A DNA stretch of 64,000 nucleotides from Thermococcus celericrescens (GTDB lineage Archaea > Methanobacteriota_B > Thermococci > Thermococcales > Thermococcaceae), in the NCBI RefSeq assembly GCF_001484195.1, contig NZ_LLYW01000023.1:17206-81205 (forward strand), read 5' to 3'. The notes beneath the pieces were generated by a model. That model had not been told where the DNA came from and did not search any database. It worked only from the letters and a program-made list of their open reading frames with translations. Every line of letters starts with the position of its first letter. Positions within the stretch are counted from its first letter, which is position 1. Positions 1 through 8,403 of this stretch are shown piece by piece. A program made the translations under genes and the position numbers.

Positions 1-79
1 GATTTACACCAAGGTTACCGTCGAACATCTCAGGAAGGCGCAGGAGAAGGCGAGGCTGATAGAGGGGCTGATGGAGTAG
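1..79 (+). CDS. xerA: C-terminal end of a probable Xer-type tyrosine recombinase (partial)
   Basis: Only the last 25 codons are in the window, read in the frame that ends at TAG 77-79. The tail begins IYTKVTVEHLRKAQEK, which resembles the end of archaeal XerA recombinases, where the nucleophilic Tyr sits in an 'xxYT' motif followed by a basic C-terminal helix. If so, the Tyr at the second visible residue is the catalytic one. XerA resolves chromosome dimers at dif. The identification rests on a very short stretch, so it is a family-level inference. Confidence 0.55.
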   Translation, partial: IYTKVTVEHLRKAQEKARLIEGLME

Positions 80-116
80 AAAACGGTACGCTATGCTGTA
101 CAAAAAAATTGGATAT

Positions 117-1496
117 TCAAAGCTCCCCCTTCTTCCTCAGCATCGCGAGGTAGCACGTGAAGGCCCCCGCAGAGATGGTGTCGCCCAGGCCGACCGTTGA
201 GACCGGGTTCTTGACGAGCCTCGTCGGGATTATGACGACCTTGTACTCCCTGGTTCTCAGGCGCCTCTTCGCCTCCTCGAAGCGCAGTTTGACGTACTCT
301 CCGCGCTCGTTGTACGGTACGCTGGTACCCACCTTGAAGTCCTCGGGCGAGCGGATTTCCCCAAGGGACGCGCGGGCAGCGGCCAGAGTTGTTGCGAGCT
401 CAAGACTGCTCCTCAGCTCGTCCTCGCTCAGCGGGTTGTCCGCGTGGGTGATGTACATGATGTAGTAAATCGTGTGTATCTGGAGCACCTCTAGGTTCAT
501 CTCATCTATGAGGATTTTTCCGCCGAGAACCGTGTCCTCAATGCGGTTGTAGGTAAAAATCCTGTCGGAGAGCTTGGAGTAGCCGAGGGCGTTGAGGACG
601 TGGGCTATCTCGGCCTCGTCCATGCCGACGCTGTCAACGAGGGGGAAGAGGTTGTAGATAACCTTCTTCCTGAGCTCGCGGTTCTGTATCGAGGCGAACT
701 CGAGGTGAACCTTAACGTCCCTCTCCCGCTTGAGCAGGAGTATGTCCTTTTTGGCCTCCCTGAGGTAGTGGTTCGCATCCTTGCCGTCCGAATAGCGGAG
801 CTTTATTCCCTGGTAGCCAGACAGAATAGCCCCATCAACCTGAAGGCCTATCTCTGGCAAGAACCGCTTCAGCTCGGGCTCGGTGTAAATCCTTATGCTC
901 TCGAAGCGGGCGGAGACTATGAACCTGCCAGAGAAGGGAACCTGTATAGTCTCGTCCCCGAGTCTGAAAGTCGTCCCGGCGCGGAATTCAAAAATGCGGT
1001 TCACCTTTATCGGGTCGCCCTCCCTGTAGGCCTCGCGGGGGTGTTTGAAGGTCAACCTGCCATCCTCGACGACCGGGTATGCGAGGTTGGGCCTGTCCAC
1101 GAACATCTCGGCCTGCTTCCTCGCGAGGTGGGGGGTGTAAACCATCACCCGCCTGAAATCCAGATTCGCCAGGAGGTTGGCTATGATTCCGGCCTGGCCG
1201 CCCATCCTCTCAACGTCGTATTTGAAGTGGGAGTCGAACCACGTGTGGAGCTCCTCGTTGACGAGGGGCACTGCCATCGGCTTGCCGGTCTTGAGGGCAT
1301 GTACCAGCCTGGCAACGAAGTCCAAGGGCTCGTTTATCTCTCTGGGATAGTCGTCCATCCTTTTCCTGACCGCCTCGGCCCCAAACTCGTCTATGAGCCT
1401 CTGCACTATCTCCCCTTTCAGAAAGGTTATCGCATCGACGTTCGTGTTGTAGGCCGTGTATACCGAAAGCTTCCTTGCCTCGTCCAGGAGCCCCAT
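117..1496 (-). CDS. pfkC: ADP-dependent phosphofructokinase
   Basis: Phosphorylates fructose 6-phosphate with ADP, giving fructose 1,6-bisphosphate and AMP, in the modified Embden-Meyerhof pathway of Thermococcales. The protein is about 459 aa, the usual length for this ribokinase-fold family. It starts MGLLDEARKLSVYTAYNTN and carries the C-terminal NPVSTVGLGDT catalytic/anion-hole motif (Asp of GLGDT as general base) and an HLEFAS motif typical of ADP-dependent sugar kinases. A GTG three codons upstream is possible, but the ATG is preceded at proper spacing by GAGGGTGA. The sequence favours PFK over the related ADP-glucokinase. The gene is monocistronic, with TATA-like CCTTTTAAG upstream and a TGM-like palindrome across the leader. 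Confidence 0.93.
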   Translation of the reverse strand: MGLLDEARKLSVYTAYNTNVDAITFLKGEIVQRLIDEFGAEAVRKRMDDYPREINEPLDFVARLVHALKTGKPMAVPLVNEELHTWFDSHFKYDVERMGGQAGIIANLLANLDFRRVMVYTPHLARKQAEMFVDRPNLAYPVVEDGRLTFKHPREAYREGDPIKVNRIFEFRAGTTFRLGDETIQVPFSGRFIVSARFESIRIYTEPELKRFLPEIGLQVDGAILSGYQGIKLRYSDGKDANHYLREAKKDILLLKRERDVKVHLEFASIQNRELRKKVIYNLFPLVDSVGMDEAEIAHVLNALGYSKLSDRIFTYNRIEDTVLGGKILIDEMNLEVLQIHTIYYIMYITHADNPLSEDELRSSLELATTLAAARASLGEIRSPEDFKVGTSVPYNERGEYVKLRFEEAKRRLRTREYKVVIIPTRLVKNPVSTVGLGDTISAGAFTCYLAMLRKKGEL

Positions 1497-1499
1497 ATG

Positions 1500-1516
1500 T
1501 ATCACCCTCAGTGACT
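1500..1516. promoter_or_regulatory. Thermococcales glycolytic motif (Tgr/TrmBL1-type operator) before pfkC
   Basis: The sequence TATCAC-CCTCA-GTGACT matches the published TATCAC-N5-GTGATA palindrome bound by the TrmB-family regulator Tgr, except in the last two bases. It lies just downstream of the start site expected from the pfkC TATA box (about 1541-1548) and overlaps the Shine-Dalgarno sequence. That position would give repression of a glycolytic gene. The match is visible; regulation is inferred. Confidence 0.6.
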
Positions 1517-1540
1517 AACACCTAAGAAATGCGGGGAGTT

Positions 1541-1549
1541 CTTAAAAGG
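1541..1549 (-). promoter_or_regulatory. TATA box of pfkC
   Basis: On the minus strand the TATA-like element TCCTTTTAAG lies about 45 bases before the pfkC ATG. Transcription should start near 1518-1520, next to the glycolytic motif. Confidence 0.5.
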
Positions 1550-1580
1550 ATTTCGGAATGAAGGGGTGGAAAGAAGAGGG

Positions 1581-2294
1581 TCAGAAATCGATGAATAGCT
1601 TCCCCAATCCGGGGATCCGCTCCATAACGTCCATCTGGCGGAGGGCCAGCCACAGCGAGGCCTGGTTGCTCGTAACGACCGGAACGCCGAGGTCCTCCTC
1701 GAGAACTTCGATTATCTCGAAGGTTCTGAGGTTGGTGCAGCTGATAAAGATCGCGTCCGCCTCGTCCATGAAGCTCGCCTTGGCGAGGCGGTAGGCCTCG
1801 TGGGGTTCGAGCTTTCCAATCTGGGTATTGTCCTCTATTCCCAGCCCCCGGATGTCAAGGACCTCGAAGTCATTGGCCTCGAGAAACTCCCTCTCCCGCG
1901 CGTTTATCTCGTCCGTGTATGGGGTTATCACGAGTACCGCCTGGGCATCGAGTATCCTGAGGGCCTCGACAACGGCCGTACTCGTGCTGACCACGGGGAC
2001 GTTTACCTCCTCCTCGACGTTCGCCTCGATCTCCTTTTCGTAGTCCTTCCCCCCGATGAAGGAGCCGCTCGTGCAGCCGTAGAGGATAAGCTCAACGCCC
2101 GCGTCACGCAGAAGCCTGGCGCTCTCAACGGCCATGGCGTTCATCTTGACCAGTTCTTCCTCCGTGACATTCTTAAGCGGAACCCTCGCCGTGTGAAGGG
2201 AGACACCCTCCGGGAGCGCGGAGTGAAGCTCCATCTCCATCGTGATGTTCGATGATGGGACGATAAGACCAAGCCTTCCTCTCCAGCCGTACAT
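1581..2294 (-). CDS. Maleate isomerase / arylmalonate decarboxylase-family protein (Asp/Glu racemase superfamily)
   Basis: A 237-aa protein of the aspartate/glutamate racemase superfamily, closest in appearance to maleate cis-trans isomerase and arylmalonate decarboxylase. It shows the two half-site cysteines expected for this fold, in YGCTSGS (about residue 73) and ISCTNLRT (about residue 186), and an N-terminal RGRLGLIVPSSN segment typical of maleate isomerases. The substrate cannot be fixed from sequence; maleate or another dicarboxylate is possible. It is divergent from the nitroreductase gene that follows, with about 95 bp of shared promoter region. Confidence 0.78.
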   Translation of the reverse strand: MYGWRGRLGLIVPSSNITMEMELHSALPEGVSLHTARVPLKNVTEEELVKMNAMAVESARLLRDAGVELILYGCTSGSFIGGKDYEKEIEANVEEEVNVPVVSTSTAVVEALRILDAQAVLVITPYTDEINAREREFLEANDFEVLDIRGLGIEDNTQIGKLEPHEAYRLAKASFMDEADAIFISCTNLRTFEIIEVLEEDLGVPVVTSNQASLWLALRQMDVMERIPGLGKLFIDF

Positions 2295-2389
2295 GCTTTC
2301 ACCTCTTTGAGATTACTCCGGAGTTCTCTTAAACCTTTGGTTTCGGAAAGGCTGATTAAGGTCGGCGAGAAATCCCTGGGGGTGATAGC

Positions 2390-2998
2390 GTGGAGCTCGA
2401 CGACGCGATATTGAACAGGACTTCCGTGAGGTATTTTGAGGAGAAGAACGTCCCTGAGGAGCACGTTAGAGCGCTTGTGGAGGCCGCGGTGAGGGCACCG
2501 ACCGCGAGCGGTCTGGAGAACTGGAAGTTCGTGATTTTCAGGAGTGAAAACGCGAGGGAGAGGCTCTACAACCTCATAGCGGAGGGCATGATCAGATACT
2601 ACCGCGCCGTGAACCTGCCCGATGAGAAGATAGAGAAGCTCAAGAAACGCATGTACGAAAGCGGGATGTACCGTGCACCGGTTTACGTGGCGGTCTTCAT
2701 TGACAGGCGCGTCCGCTTCCTCAAGGGGCGCGAGTTCGACGAGCCTGAGTTCATCTGGAGTGTGGAAAGCGCGGCGATGGCGATAGAGAACCTCATGCTC
2801 AAGGCCGTTGAGCTCGGCCTCGGAACGGTCTACATAGGCGTTACGAATTTTCAGGGCATAGAGGAGGAAGTCAGGGAGCTTGCGGGCCTCGACGGGAACC
2901 ACTATCTCGTTGGGGTCATCCCGGTCGGCTATCCGCGGGAGGAGACACGGCCTAGAAGACGGAGAAAAAGCATTGACGAGGTGCTCAGGTTCGTCTGA
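2390..2998 (+). CDS. Nitroreductase-family FMN oxidoreductase
   Basis: A 202-aa protein with the nitroreductase N-terminus RTSVRYFEEKNVPEEHV, the RAPTASGLENWKFV segment that binds FMN, and a C-terminal GYPREETRPRRRR tail. These enzymes transfer hydride from NAD(P)H through FMN; the physiological acceptor is unknown. Starts at GTG 2390, because a GGGGGTGAT ribosome binding site stands just upstream and no better ATG exists. Single-gene transcription unit, divergent from the maleate-isomerase-like gene. Confidence 0.85.
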   Translation: MELDDAILNRTSVRYFEEKNVPEEHVRALVEAAVRAPTASGLENWKFVIFRSENARERLYNLIAEGMIRYYRAVNLPDEKIEKLKKRMYESGMYRAPVYVAVFIDRRVRFLKGREFDEPEFIWSVESAAMAIENLMLKAVELGLGTVYIGVTNFQGIEEEVRELAGLDGNHYLVGVIPVGYPREETRPRRRRKSIDEVLRFV

Positions 2999-3042
2999 GT
3001 TACCTTTTTATTCCCCCCACCTTACCAACCTCCGGTGGGACG

Positions 3043-3369
3043 ATGATAGAGTTCGTGATACTGCTCGGGGTCATAGGCGGCTGGATAATAGTGGCCTCGA
3101 CGCTTTTCCTGATGCTTGCGCTGGGCCAGACGTGGGGCCTGATCGGCGTCGCCCTGCTCATCGGGTTCATCCTGGTCAACCACTCCCTCAAGAGGAAGTA
3201 CATGAGCACGATAGTCGATGCGACGCCCGGGGCCAAGGCCATAGCGGCGCACATCTTTGAGATGAACGAGCTCATCCTGCTGTCCTCATATCTAGTTTCC
3301 CTGCTCCTCTACGAGGGCATACAGAAGTACGTGGAGATAATCATCAAGTTCCCGGGTACGGTGGGGTGA
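3043..3369 (+). CDS. Small conserved membrane protein, function unknown
   Basis: A 108-aa protein with about three hydrophobic helices: two adjacent N-terminal spans (roughly residues 3-22 and 24-46), a basic loop (HSLKRKYM), and a third span around residues 75-92. The start ATG has GGTGGGAC before it. No family is recognised. The stop is 4 bp before the start of thiI, so the two are probably co-transcribed, but that alone does not assign a role. Confidence 0.7.
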   Translation: MIEFVILLGVIGGWIIVASTLFLMLALGQTWGLIGVALLIGFILVNHSLKRKYMSTIVDATPGAKAIAAHIFEMNELILLSSYLVSLLLYEGIQKYVEIIIKFPGTVG

Positions 3370-3373
3370 TTCT

Positions 3374-4519
3374 ATGTTCAACGTGGTGATCGTCAGATAC
3401 GGTGAGATAGGAACCAAATCCCGGCAGACCAGGAGATGGTTCGAGAGCATACTCATGAACAACATCCGCGAGGCACTGGTGAGCGAGGGGATTGAGTTCA
3501 AAAAGGTCGAGGCGAAGCACGGGAGGGTTCTCGTGAAGACGAACAAGGCGAGGGAGGCCGTTGACGTTCTTGGGCGAGTCTTTGGCATAGTGTCGCTCTC
3601 CCCTGCGATGGAAATTGACGCCGAGCTGGATAAGATTAACCGGACGGCCCTGAAGCTCTTCAGAAGGAAGAAGAGGGAGCTCGGCCTTGAAAGGCCCCGC
3701 TTCAAGGTCACCGCCAGGAGGATAACGAAGGAGTTTCCGCTCAAGAGCCCCGAGGTTCAGGCCAAGGTCGGTGAGTACATCCTTGGGAAGGAGGAGAGCG
3801 AGGTTGACCTGCACAACTACGACATCGAGGTCGGCGTTGAGCTGATGGAGGGTAAAGCCTACGTCTTCGTTGATAAAATCTACTCCTGGGGCGGTCTGCC
3901 GATTGGCACCCAGGGCAAGGTCGTTGCCCTCCTCAGTGGGGGCATCGATTCCCCGGTAGCGGCGTTCCTCATGATGAAGCGCGGTGTCGAGGTCATCCCG
4001 GTTCACATCTACATGGGCGAGAAGACCCTTGACAAGGTCAGGAGGATATGGAACCAGCTTAGGCGGTACGGCTATGGCGGAAAGGGTGAGTTGATAGTCG
4101 TCAAGCCCAAAGAGCGCGAGAGAATCCTTGAGAAGCTGCGCGAGATGAAGAAGGAGAAGTACACCTGCGTCTTCTGCAAGTACATGATGGTGAGGCACGC
4201 GGATAGAATAGCGAGGGAGTTCGGGGCGAAGGGCATCGTCATGGGTGATTCCCTTGGACAGGTCGCTTCGCAGACCCTTGAGAACATGTACATAGTCAGC
4301 CAGGCGACGGACCTGCCGATATACCGTCCGCTCGTGGGGCTCGACAAGGAGGAAATCGTCAGGATAGCGAAGGAGATAGGAACCTTCGAGCTCTCAACCC
4401 TGCCGGAGGACGAGATTCCATTCATACCAAAGCATCCGGTTATAAGGGGCTCTTGGGAGGAGTTCAGGAAACTCTACAGGGCTGTTTTTGGAGAAGAACC
4501 TCGGAAAAGGCAGTGCTGA
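3374..4519 (+). CDS. thiI: tRNA 4-thiouridine synthetase ThiI (THUMP + PP-loop)
   Basis: Adenylates U8 of tRNA and exchanges it for sulfur, giving s4U. In order: an N-terminal ferredoxin-like domain, a THUMP domain (roughly residues 60-165), then an adenylation domain with the PP-loop LLSGGIDSPVAAF near residue 185 and a CVFCK motif near 265. There is no C-terminal rhodanese domain; archaeal ThiI commonly lacks it and uses another sulfur source. At 381 aa the length is normal. The ATG follows GGGGTGATTCT. The start is nearly contiguous with the preceding membrane gene. Confidence 0.93.
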   Translation: MFNVVIVRYGEIGTKSRQTRRWFESILMNNIREALVSEGIEFKKVEAKHGRVLVKTNKAREAVDVLGRVFGIVSLSPAMEIDAELDKINRTALKLFRRKKRELGLERPRFKVTARRITKEFPLKSPEVQAKVGEYILGKEESEVDLHNYDIEVGVELMEGKAYVFVDKIYSWGGLPIGTQGKVVALLSGGIDSPVAAFLMMKRGVEVIPVHIYMGEKTLDKVRRIWNQLRRYGYGGKGELIVVKPKERERILEKLREMKKEKYTCVFCKYMMVRHADRIAREFGAKGIVMGDSLGQVASQTLENMYIVSQATDLPIYRPLVGLDKEEIVRIAKEIGTFELSTLPEDEIPFIPKHPVIRGSWEEFRKLYRAVFGEEPRKRQC

Positions 4520-4528
4520 GGTGGTTCT

Positions 4529-5083
4529 ATGGACTTCGCCAAGCTGTCCGCGTACATCAGCCTCTCCCTCCCCATTATCTTTATCGTGGGACTGCTCATC
4601 GTTGTGAGCCAGAACCCATGGTTCTCCTTCAAGGGAAACGCCCTGAGCGACATGGGGTCGATAAAAAATCCGATTAACTACTACTTCAACGGCTTTCTGA
4701 TGGTCTTCGCGGTTCTCGGTTTCATAGCCGCCATCGGGGCCCTCAGGCGTGGTCTCGCCTACCTGATGCCCCTCGCGATGGTTTTCCTGTTCCTCGTTGG
4801 AGTTTTTCCTGAGGAGTACGCGCCGCACGCCCCGGCGGCGGTCTTCTTCTACGTTCTGGCCCTGGCGGATATAGCGATCATCGGCCTGAAGCTCGGGAGA
4901 AACGGACTTTCGGCCGGCTACGCCTGGAGCGTTCTGGCGGTTCTCACCTTCGCCCTGATGATCTACCTCGTGAAGGCTGGGGTCTTTAAGGGGCTCGCGA
5001 TTCCAGAGCTGGTTGGCGCCGCCACGATACTTGCGTGGTTCACATACATCGGCCTGCTCCAGCTCAAGGGTTTCAAACTCTGA
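4529..5083 (+). CDS. DUF998-type membrane protein
   Basis: A 184-aa polytopic protein with about six predicted helices. The N-terminal pattern NPWFSFKGNALSDMG and the later LVGVFPEEYAPHAPAA, a helix break with an acidic-His turn, are characteristic of DUF998. No biochemical role is known to me. The ATG has GAGGTGGTTCT before it and lies 9 bp after thiI, so it is probably in the thiI operon. Confidence 0.75.
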   Translation: MDFAKLSAYISLSLPIIFIVGLLIVVSQNPWFSFKGNALSDMGSIKNPINYYFNGFLMVFAVLGFIAAIGALRRGLAYLMPLAMVFLFLVGVFPEEYAPHAPAAVFFYVLALADIAIIGLKLGRNGLSAGYAWSVLAVLTFALMIYLVKAGVFKGLAIPELVGAATILAWFTYIGLLQLKGFKL

Positions 5084-5125
5084 GTTGAGGAAAGCTTCAT
5101 ATATTCTTCCCCGCTTTCCTCAATC

Positions 5126-5716
5126 ATGAAGGCAGTGGCGCTCTTAAGTTCGGGCATTGACTCGCCGGTGGCGATCTACCTCATGCTTAGAAAGGGCTTT
5201 GAAGTGACCCCCGTTCACTTCAGACAGAGCGGTACGAAGGAGTCCAAGGTTTTTGAGCTCTGCGAGGTTCTCGGAAAGTACGGAAAGCTGAATGAGCCGG
5301 TTATAGTAGATGCCTACGAGGAACAGGCACCGGTTTTTTCGAAGCTGGCAGAGATTGGAAAGGGAAAGTGGACGTGCCTCTTCTGCAAGTGGACGATGCT
5401 GAGGAAGGCCTGCCGGATCGGGCATGAAATCGGGGCGGAGGCCATAGTAACCGGGGACTCCCTCGGCCAGGTGGCAAGTCAGACCCTCGACAACCTCATG
5501 ATAATAAGCTCCGCCAGCGACCTGCCGATTCTGAGGCCGCTCATAGGGATGGACAAGGAGGAGATAGTTGGAATCGCCAGGGAGATAGGGACGTTCGAGG
5601 TGAGCATCGAGCCTGAGGAGCCATGCCCCTTCGTGCCGAGGTATCCTGTTGTCAGGGGCTCGCTCGGTGAGTTCGAGAGGATAAAGGAACGGCTCATGGA
5701 GGAAAGTGCCCTCTGA
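5126..5716 (+). CDS. Stand-alone ThiI-like PP-loop ATPase without THUMP domain
   Basis: A 196-aa protein corresponding only to the adenylation domain of ThiI: PP-loop LSSGIDSPVAIY at the N-terminus, CLFCKW near residue 92, TGDSLGQVASQTLDN near 112 and PFVPRYPVVRGS near the end. Every core ThiI motif is kept, but the RNA-binding THUMP region is absent. It may act on another tRNA or with a separate RNA-binding partner; the substrate is unknown. A TATA-like CATATATT about 27 bp upstream and no ribosome binding site suggest a leaderless transcript. Confidence 0.85.
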   Translation: MKAVALLSSGIDSPVAIYLMLRKGFEVTPVHFRQSGTKESKVFELCEVLGKYGKLNEPVIVDAYEEQAPVFSKLAEIGKGKWTCLFCKWTMLRKACRIGHEIGAEAIVTGDSLGQVASQTLDNLMIISSASDLPILRPLIGMDKEEIVGIAREIGTFEVSIEPEEPCPFVPRYPVVRGSLGEFERIKERLMEESAL

Positions 5717-5754
5717 TTACACATTTCTGTGTATAACTGTTCGTTTACGGAAAG

Positions 5755-5763
5755 CTTTTAAAT
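5755..5763 (+). promoter_or_regulatory. TATA box of the cysteine-synthase-like gene
   Basis: CTTTTAAAT with an A/G-rich BRE-like stretch before it lies about 33 bases before the GGTGATTGCAG ribosome binding site and GTG start of the next gene. It supports translation from the GTG at 5795 rather than from an internal codon. Confidence 0.5.
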
Positions 5764-5794
5764 GGCCACCCTAAGTTCTTCCCGGTGATTGCAG

Positions 5795-6695
5795 GTGAAC
5801 GTGTTCAACAGCACGATGGAGCTATACGAGAAGTACAAACCCACCCCCCTGGTCAGGCTTTCCTTTGAGAGGGGGGATGTATTTTGCCAAGTTGGAGTTC
5901 TTTAATCCCTTCAGCAGGAGCATAAAGGACAGAACGGCTTTTAACATGCTTTTAAAGGCCCTTGAACGCGGGGACATCAACGGCACGGCCCTTTTTGAGG
6001 CAAGCTCCGGCAACACCAGCGTCTCCCTCGCTGCCCTGAGCAACGTTCTCGGCATAGACTTCAGGGCGTACCTCCCGAGACCAACACCGAAAGCAACTCA
6101 AGTTCTCCTGAGGGTTCTAGGGGCAGAGGTCGTTGTCACCGACTTCGAGACCATCAACACGGAGATGGTCGAGTTCGTCAAAGGGGGGGCTAGGAAAGCA
6201 GGGGCCGCGAACCTCAACCAGTTCGAGAACGACGACAACTTCGACGCCCACTACCGCTTCACCGCCAGGGAGATCGAGGAACAGCTGAGGAGCATAGGGA
6301 AAACGCCCGACGTCATAATAGCCGGCATCGGAACTTCCGGACACATAGCTGGCATAGCGAGCTACTTCAAGGAGCGCTACGACACGCAGGTTATCGGCGT
6401 CGTGCCGGCGAAGGGCGAGAAGATACCCGGCATCAAGAGGCTTGAGACAAGGCCCAAGTGGTACTTCCAGGTCGAGATAGACAGAGTCGTGGAGATAACG
6501 AGAAAAGAGGCCATCGAAGGAGCCATCCGCGTTGCCAGAAGCGACGGCCTTCTCATAGGCCTCAGCTCCGGTGCCGTTGTTAAGGGTTATGAGAAAGTCG
6601 TCGGAGAGCTAGGCGAGGGGACGTACGTTCTCATATTCCCCGACGATGGGTTTAAATACGTCGAGGTATTTGAGAGCTATCTGGGGATGACATGA
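5795..6695 (+). CDS. PLP-dependent cysteine-synthase-family enzyme, frameshifted near the N-terminus
   Basis: A fold-type II PLP enzyme of the cysteine synthase/threonine synthase group. The main frame has the NPFSRSIKDRTA lysine motif (Schiff base), FEASSGNTSVS for the substrate and GIGTSGHIAG for the PLP phosphate. Translation should start at GTG 5795 (GGTGATTGCAG before it). That frame reads ELYEKYKPTPLVRLSFERG and then runs out of frame at a G6 tract, 5871-5876. With one G fewer it joins the main frame exactly (…FERG-MYFAKLEFF…), giving about 299 aa. This is a sequencing error, a recent mutation or recoding. The open frame alone, from TTG 5865, has no ribosome binding site. Confidence 0.8.
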
Positions 6696-7033
6696 AGCGA
6701 CTTGCCCTTGCCACTCTCCTTCTTTCAATCAATGGAGTACTACTACTGTATTACGCCTATTCTTGGGGGTCCCTGGTTTACCTGGCCTTTGCCCTCCTGA
6801 GCTTGGTCCTTGCATACGGTGTGGGAGCGGAGAACAGAACCGCGGTAAAGGTGGCGCTCATCTACTCGGCCATCGAGTTTTTCTTCGCCCTGCTGTTCCT
6901 TATCGCCGGCAACCTCTTTTCAGCGATCGATGCCGCGATAAGCTTCTTCATACTCCACGACATCCTGGGCTACATCAAAGAGGTGACCCTGGAAGAGGAT
7001 GGGGAGAAGCCTGAAGCCGGCGCGGGGGAATGA
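6692..7033 (+). CDS. Small membrane protein, function unknown
   Basis: A 113-aa protein, mostly hydrophobic, with about four short transmembrane spans and a charged C-terminus (KEVTLEEDGEKPEAGAGE). The ATG overlaps the stop of the cysteine-synthase-like gene (ATGA), so it is translationally coupled to it. No family is recognised. Confidence 0.65.
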   Translation: MKRLALATLLLSINGVLLLYYAYSWGSLVYLAFALLSLVLAYGVGAENRTAVKVALIYSAIEFFFALLFLIAGNLFSAIDAAISFFILHDILGYIKEVTLEEDGEKPEAGAGE

Positions 7034-7048
7034 GTGAGTTGTCTCTCA

Positions 7049-7230
7049 TGACCTCCTCCCAGCCTTAAAGGACGGGGTTTCCGCCGAGGAAACCCCTAAC
7101 CCAAAGGCGGGGAAGTTTGAGGGGTTCTCATCACCACCCTCTTTGAAGAGGGTTCGGAGAACCCCTCCGGGACGGCCTTGCCCCAATTACCCCTACCTCC
7201 AGCCAGGGCTGGACGGCTCGGGGTTATCGT
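7049..7230 (-). ncRNA. Putative omegaRNA of TnpB copy 1
   Basis: From a GATAACCCCGAGCC block inside the tnpB 3' end to the right terminus, the minus strand is hairpin-rich and matches the corresponding part of TnpB copy 2 and the tnpB-less elements. In IS605-type systems this region is the guide-RNA scaffold, and the guide is the host flank immediately after GGTCA. Here the flank begins TGAGAGACAACTCACTC. The boundaries are inferred by comparison, not mapped. Confidence 0.5.
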
Positions 7231-8403
7231 TCTCACCACCCTCTTTAAGATATTAAACGCTCCAACTAAGTCAGCGTTCATTACAACGCCCTCTCCACGG
7301 CACTTAAACAAACCCCTAAAAATCCTCCCATCAGCGTGGCGTTGGCCGCAGAGAGGGCAAAGCTGGGAAGTGAAAGCCTCACCAACAACCTCAACGAGAA
7401 TACCATACTCTTCCGCAACTTCCTTGAGCCTTTGAATCACCGTGTTGAACCGCCAGACGTGGGAGAGGAGAAAATTCTGCCTTCTGCCCTTATCAGAGTT
7501 CCTTGCGATTCCCTTTGGATAACCAACAACAATCCTCGAAACCCCGAGACGGTAAAGCTTTTCCACCGTCTGCCTCACTGCCGTGTTAATGTAATGCCTC
7601 CCCTGAAGTCTCGCCTTCCCGTGCATTCTTTTGAGTTTCCTGCTCGTTTTGGCTCCGCTTTTGTTGAGTTTGGACTGATAATCCGCAATCCTCTTCCGCC
7701 AGTGGAAGGCGATACTCTTTAAGGGTCTCCCATTAACTAAGAAACTCTCACCGTTCTCGACGTAAACGGCCATTAAGTTGTTCACTCCCAAATCAATGCC
7801 AGCAGAGAGGTTCCCCATTGGAGTTCTTGGAAGTTTAATCCACTCGTTTCCAATTAGTTTCTCCTCGACGGTGAGGTTGATTTTCGCATACCATTTGCGC
7901 TTTACCTCGTCGTAAGTTATCTCCAAGCGCCCCTGCTTGCCCTTAAGGTGAACCCTCCCCTTGAATTGAATCCTCAATCTTCCAAACTTTCCAAGTCTTC
8001 GCAGTTCGATAACGTTCCCGTTAATCCGATACTGGTCGTTTCGGAGTGGGATAATGAACAGTTTCTTTCCGTTCTCTTTCCCGACGAATCCCGGAGGTTT
8101 CGGCCTGAACCACTCTGGCAATTCTCCACTCTTTTTCTTTCTGTTGAGTGCGAAGAAACTCCTCCAGCTTTCAGCGTTCTTCCTGGCTAATTGCTGGACT
8201 GTTGAGCCGCCAATCCAGTTTTTGAACTCGTGGTAAGCTTCCTTCTCCGTTCCATTAAAGTCGATTTTCCCGAAGTCCTTGAATTGTTTGAGCCTCTGAT
8301 AGTTCAGCTTGTTCCAGATTACCGCTGAAGCGTGAGCTAATTCGAAGAGGATTTTCTCTTGGGTTTTGCTTGGCTGGAGTTTGATGGTTACTGAGCGCTT
8401 CAT
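7096..8403 (-). CDS. tnpB: TnpB RNA-guided endonuclease (IS200/IS605 OrfB family), copy 1
   Basis: A 435-aa TnpB: N-terminal helical/WED region, then a RuvC core with catalytic Asp in GIDLGVNNL (about 204), Glu in VGEAFTSQ and Asp in NADLVGAFNI. The zinc-ribbon segment reads CPLCG…FKCRGEG, so the usual fourth Cys is Glu. TnpB uses an omegaRNA made from its own 3' end and right end to cut DNA matching the flank next to a TAM. All three catalytic acids are present. The C-terminal 45 codons overlap the omegaRNA region, as is normal. About as long as copy 2; the RuvC half is much more conserved than the N-terminus. Confidence 0.93.
   Translation of the reverse strand: MKRSVTIKLQPSKTQEKILFELAHASAVIWNKLNYQRLKQFKDFGKIDFNGTEKEAYHEFKNWIGGSTVQQLARKNAESWRSFFALNRKKKSGELPEWFRPKPPGFVGKENGKKLFIIPLRNDQYRINGNVIELRRLGKFGRLRIQFKGRVHLKGKQGRLEITYDEVKRKWYAKINLTVEEKLIGNEWIKLPRTPMGNLSAGIDLGVNNLMAVYVENGESFLVNGRPLKSIAFHWRKRIADYQSKLNKSGAKTSRKLKRMHGKARLQGRHYINTAVRQTVEKLYRLGVSRIVVGYPKGIARNSDKGRRQNFLLSHVWRFNTVIQRLKEVAEEYGILVEVVGEAFTSQLCPLCGQRHADGRIFRGLFKCRGEGVVMNADLVGAFNILKRVVRTITPSRPALAGGRGNWGKAVPEGFSEPSSKRVVMRTPQTSPPLG

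Noticed and set aside
600..1514. 304-codon plus-strand frame opposite pfkC
   Set aside because: Antisense shadow of a clearly recognised enzyme gene.
5865..6695. TTG at 5865 as the true start of the cysteine-synthase-like gene
   Set aside because: No ribosome binding site, and an upstream frame with promoter, ribosome binding site and matching protein sequence joins here after a one-base shift.
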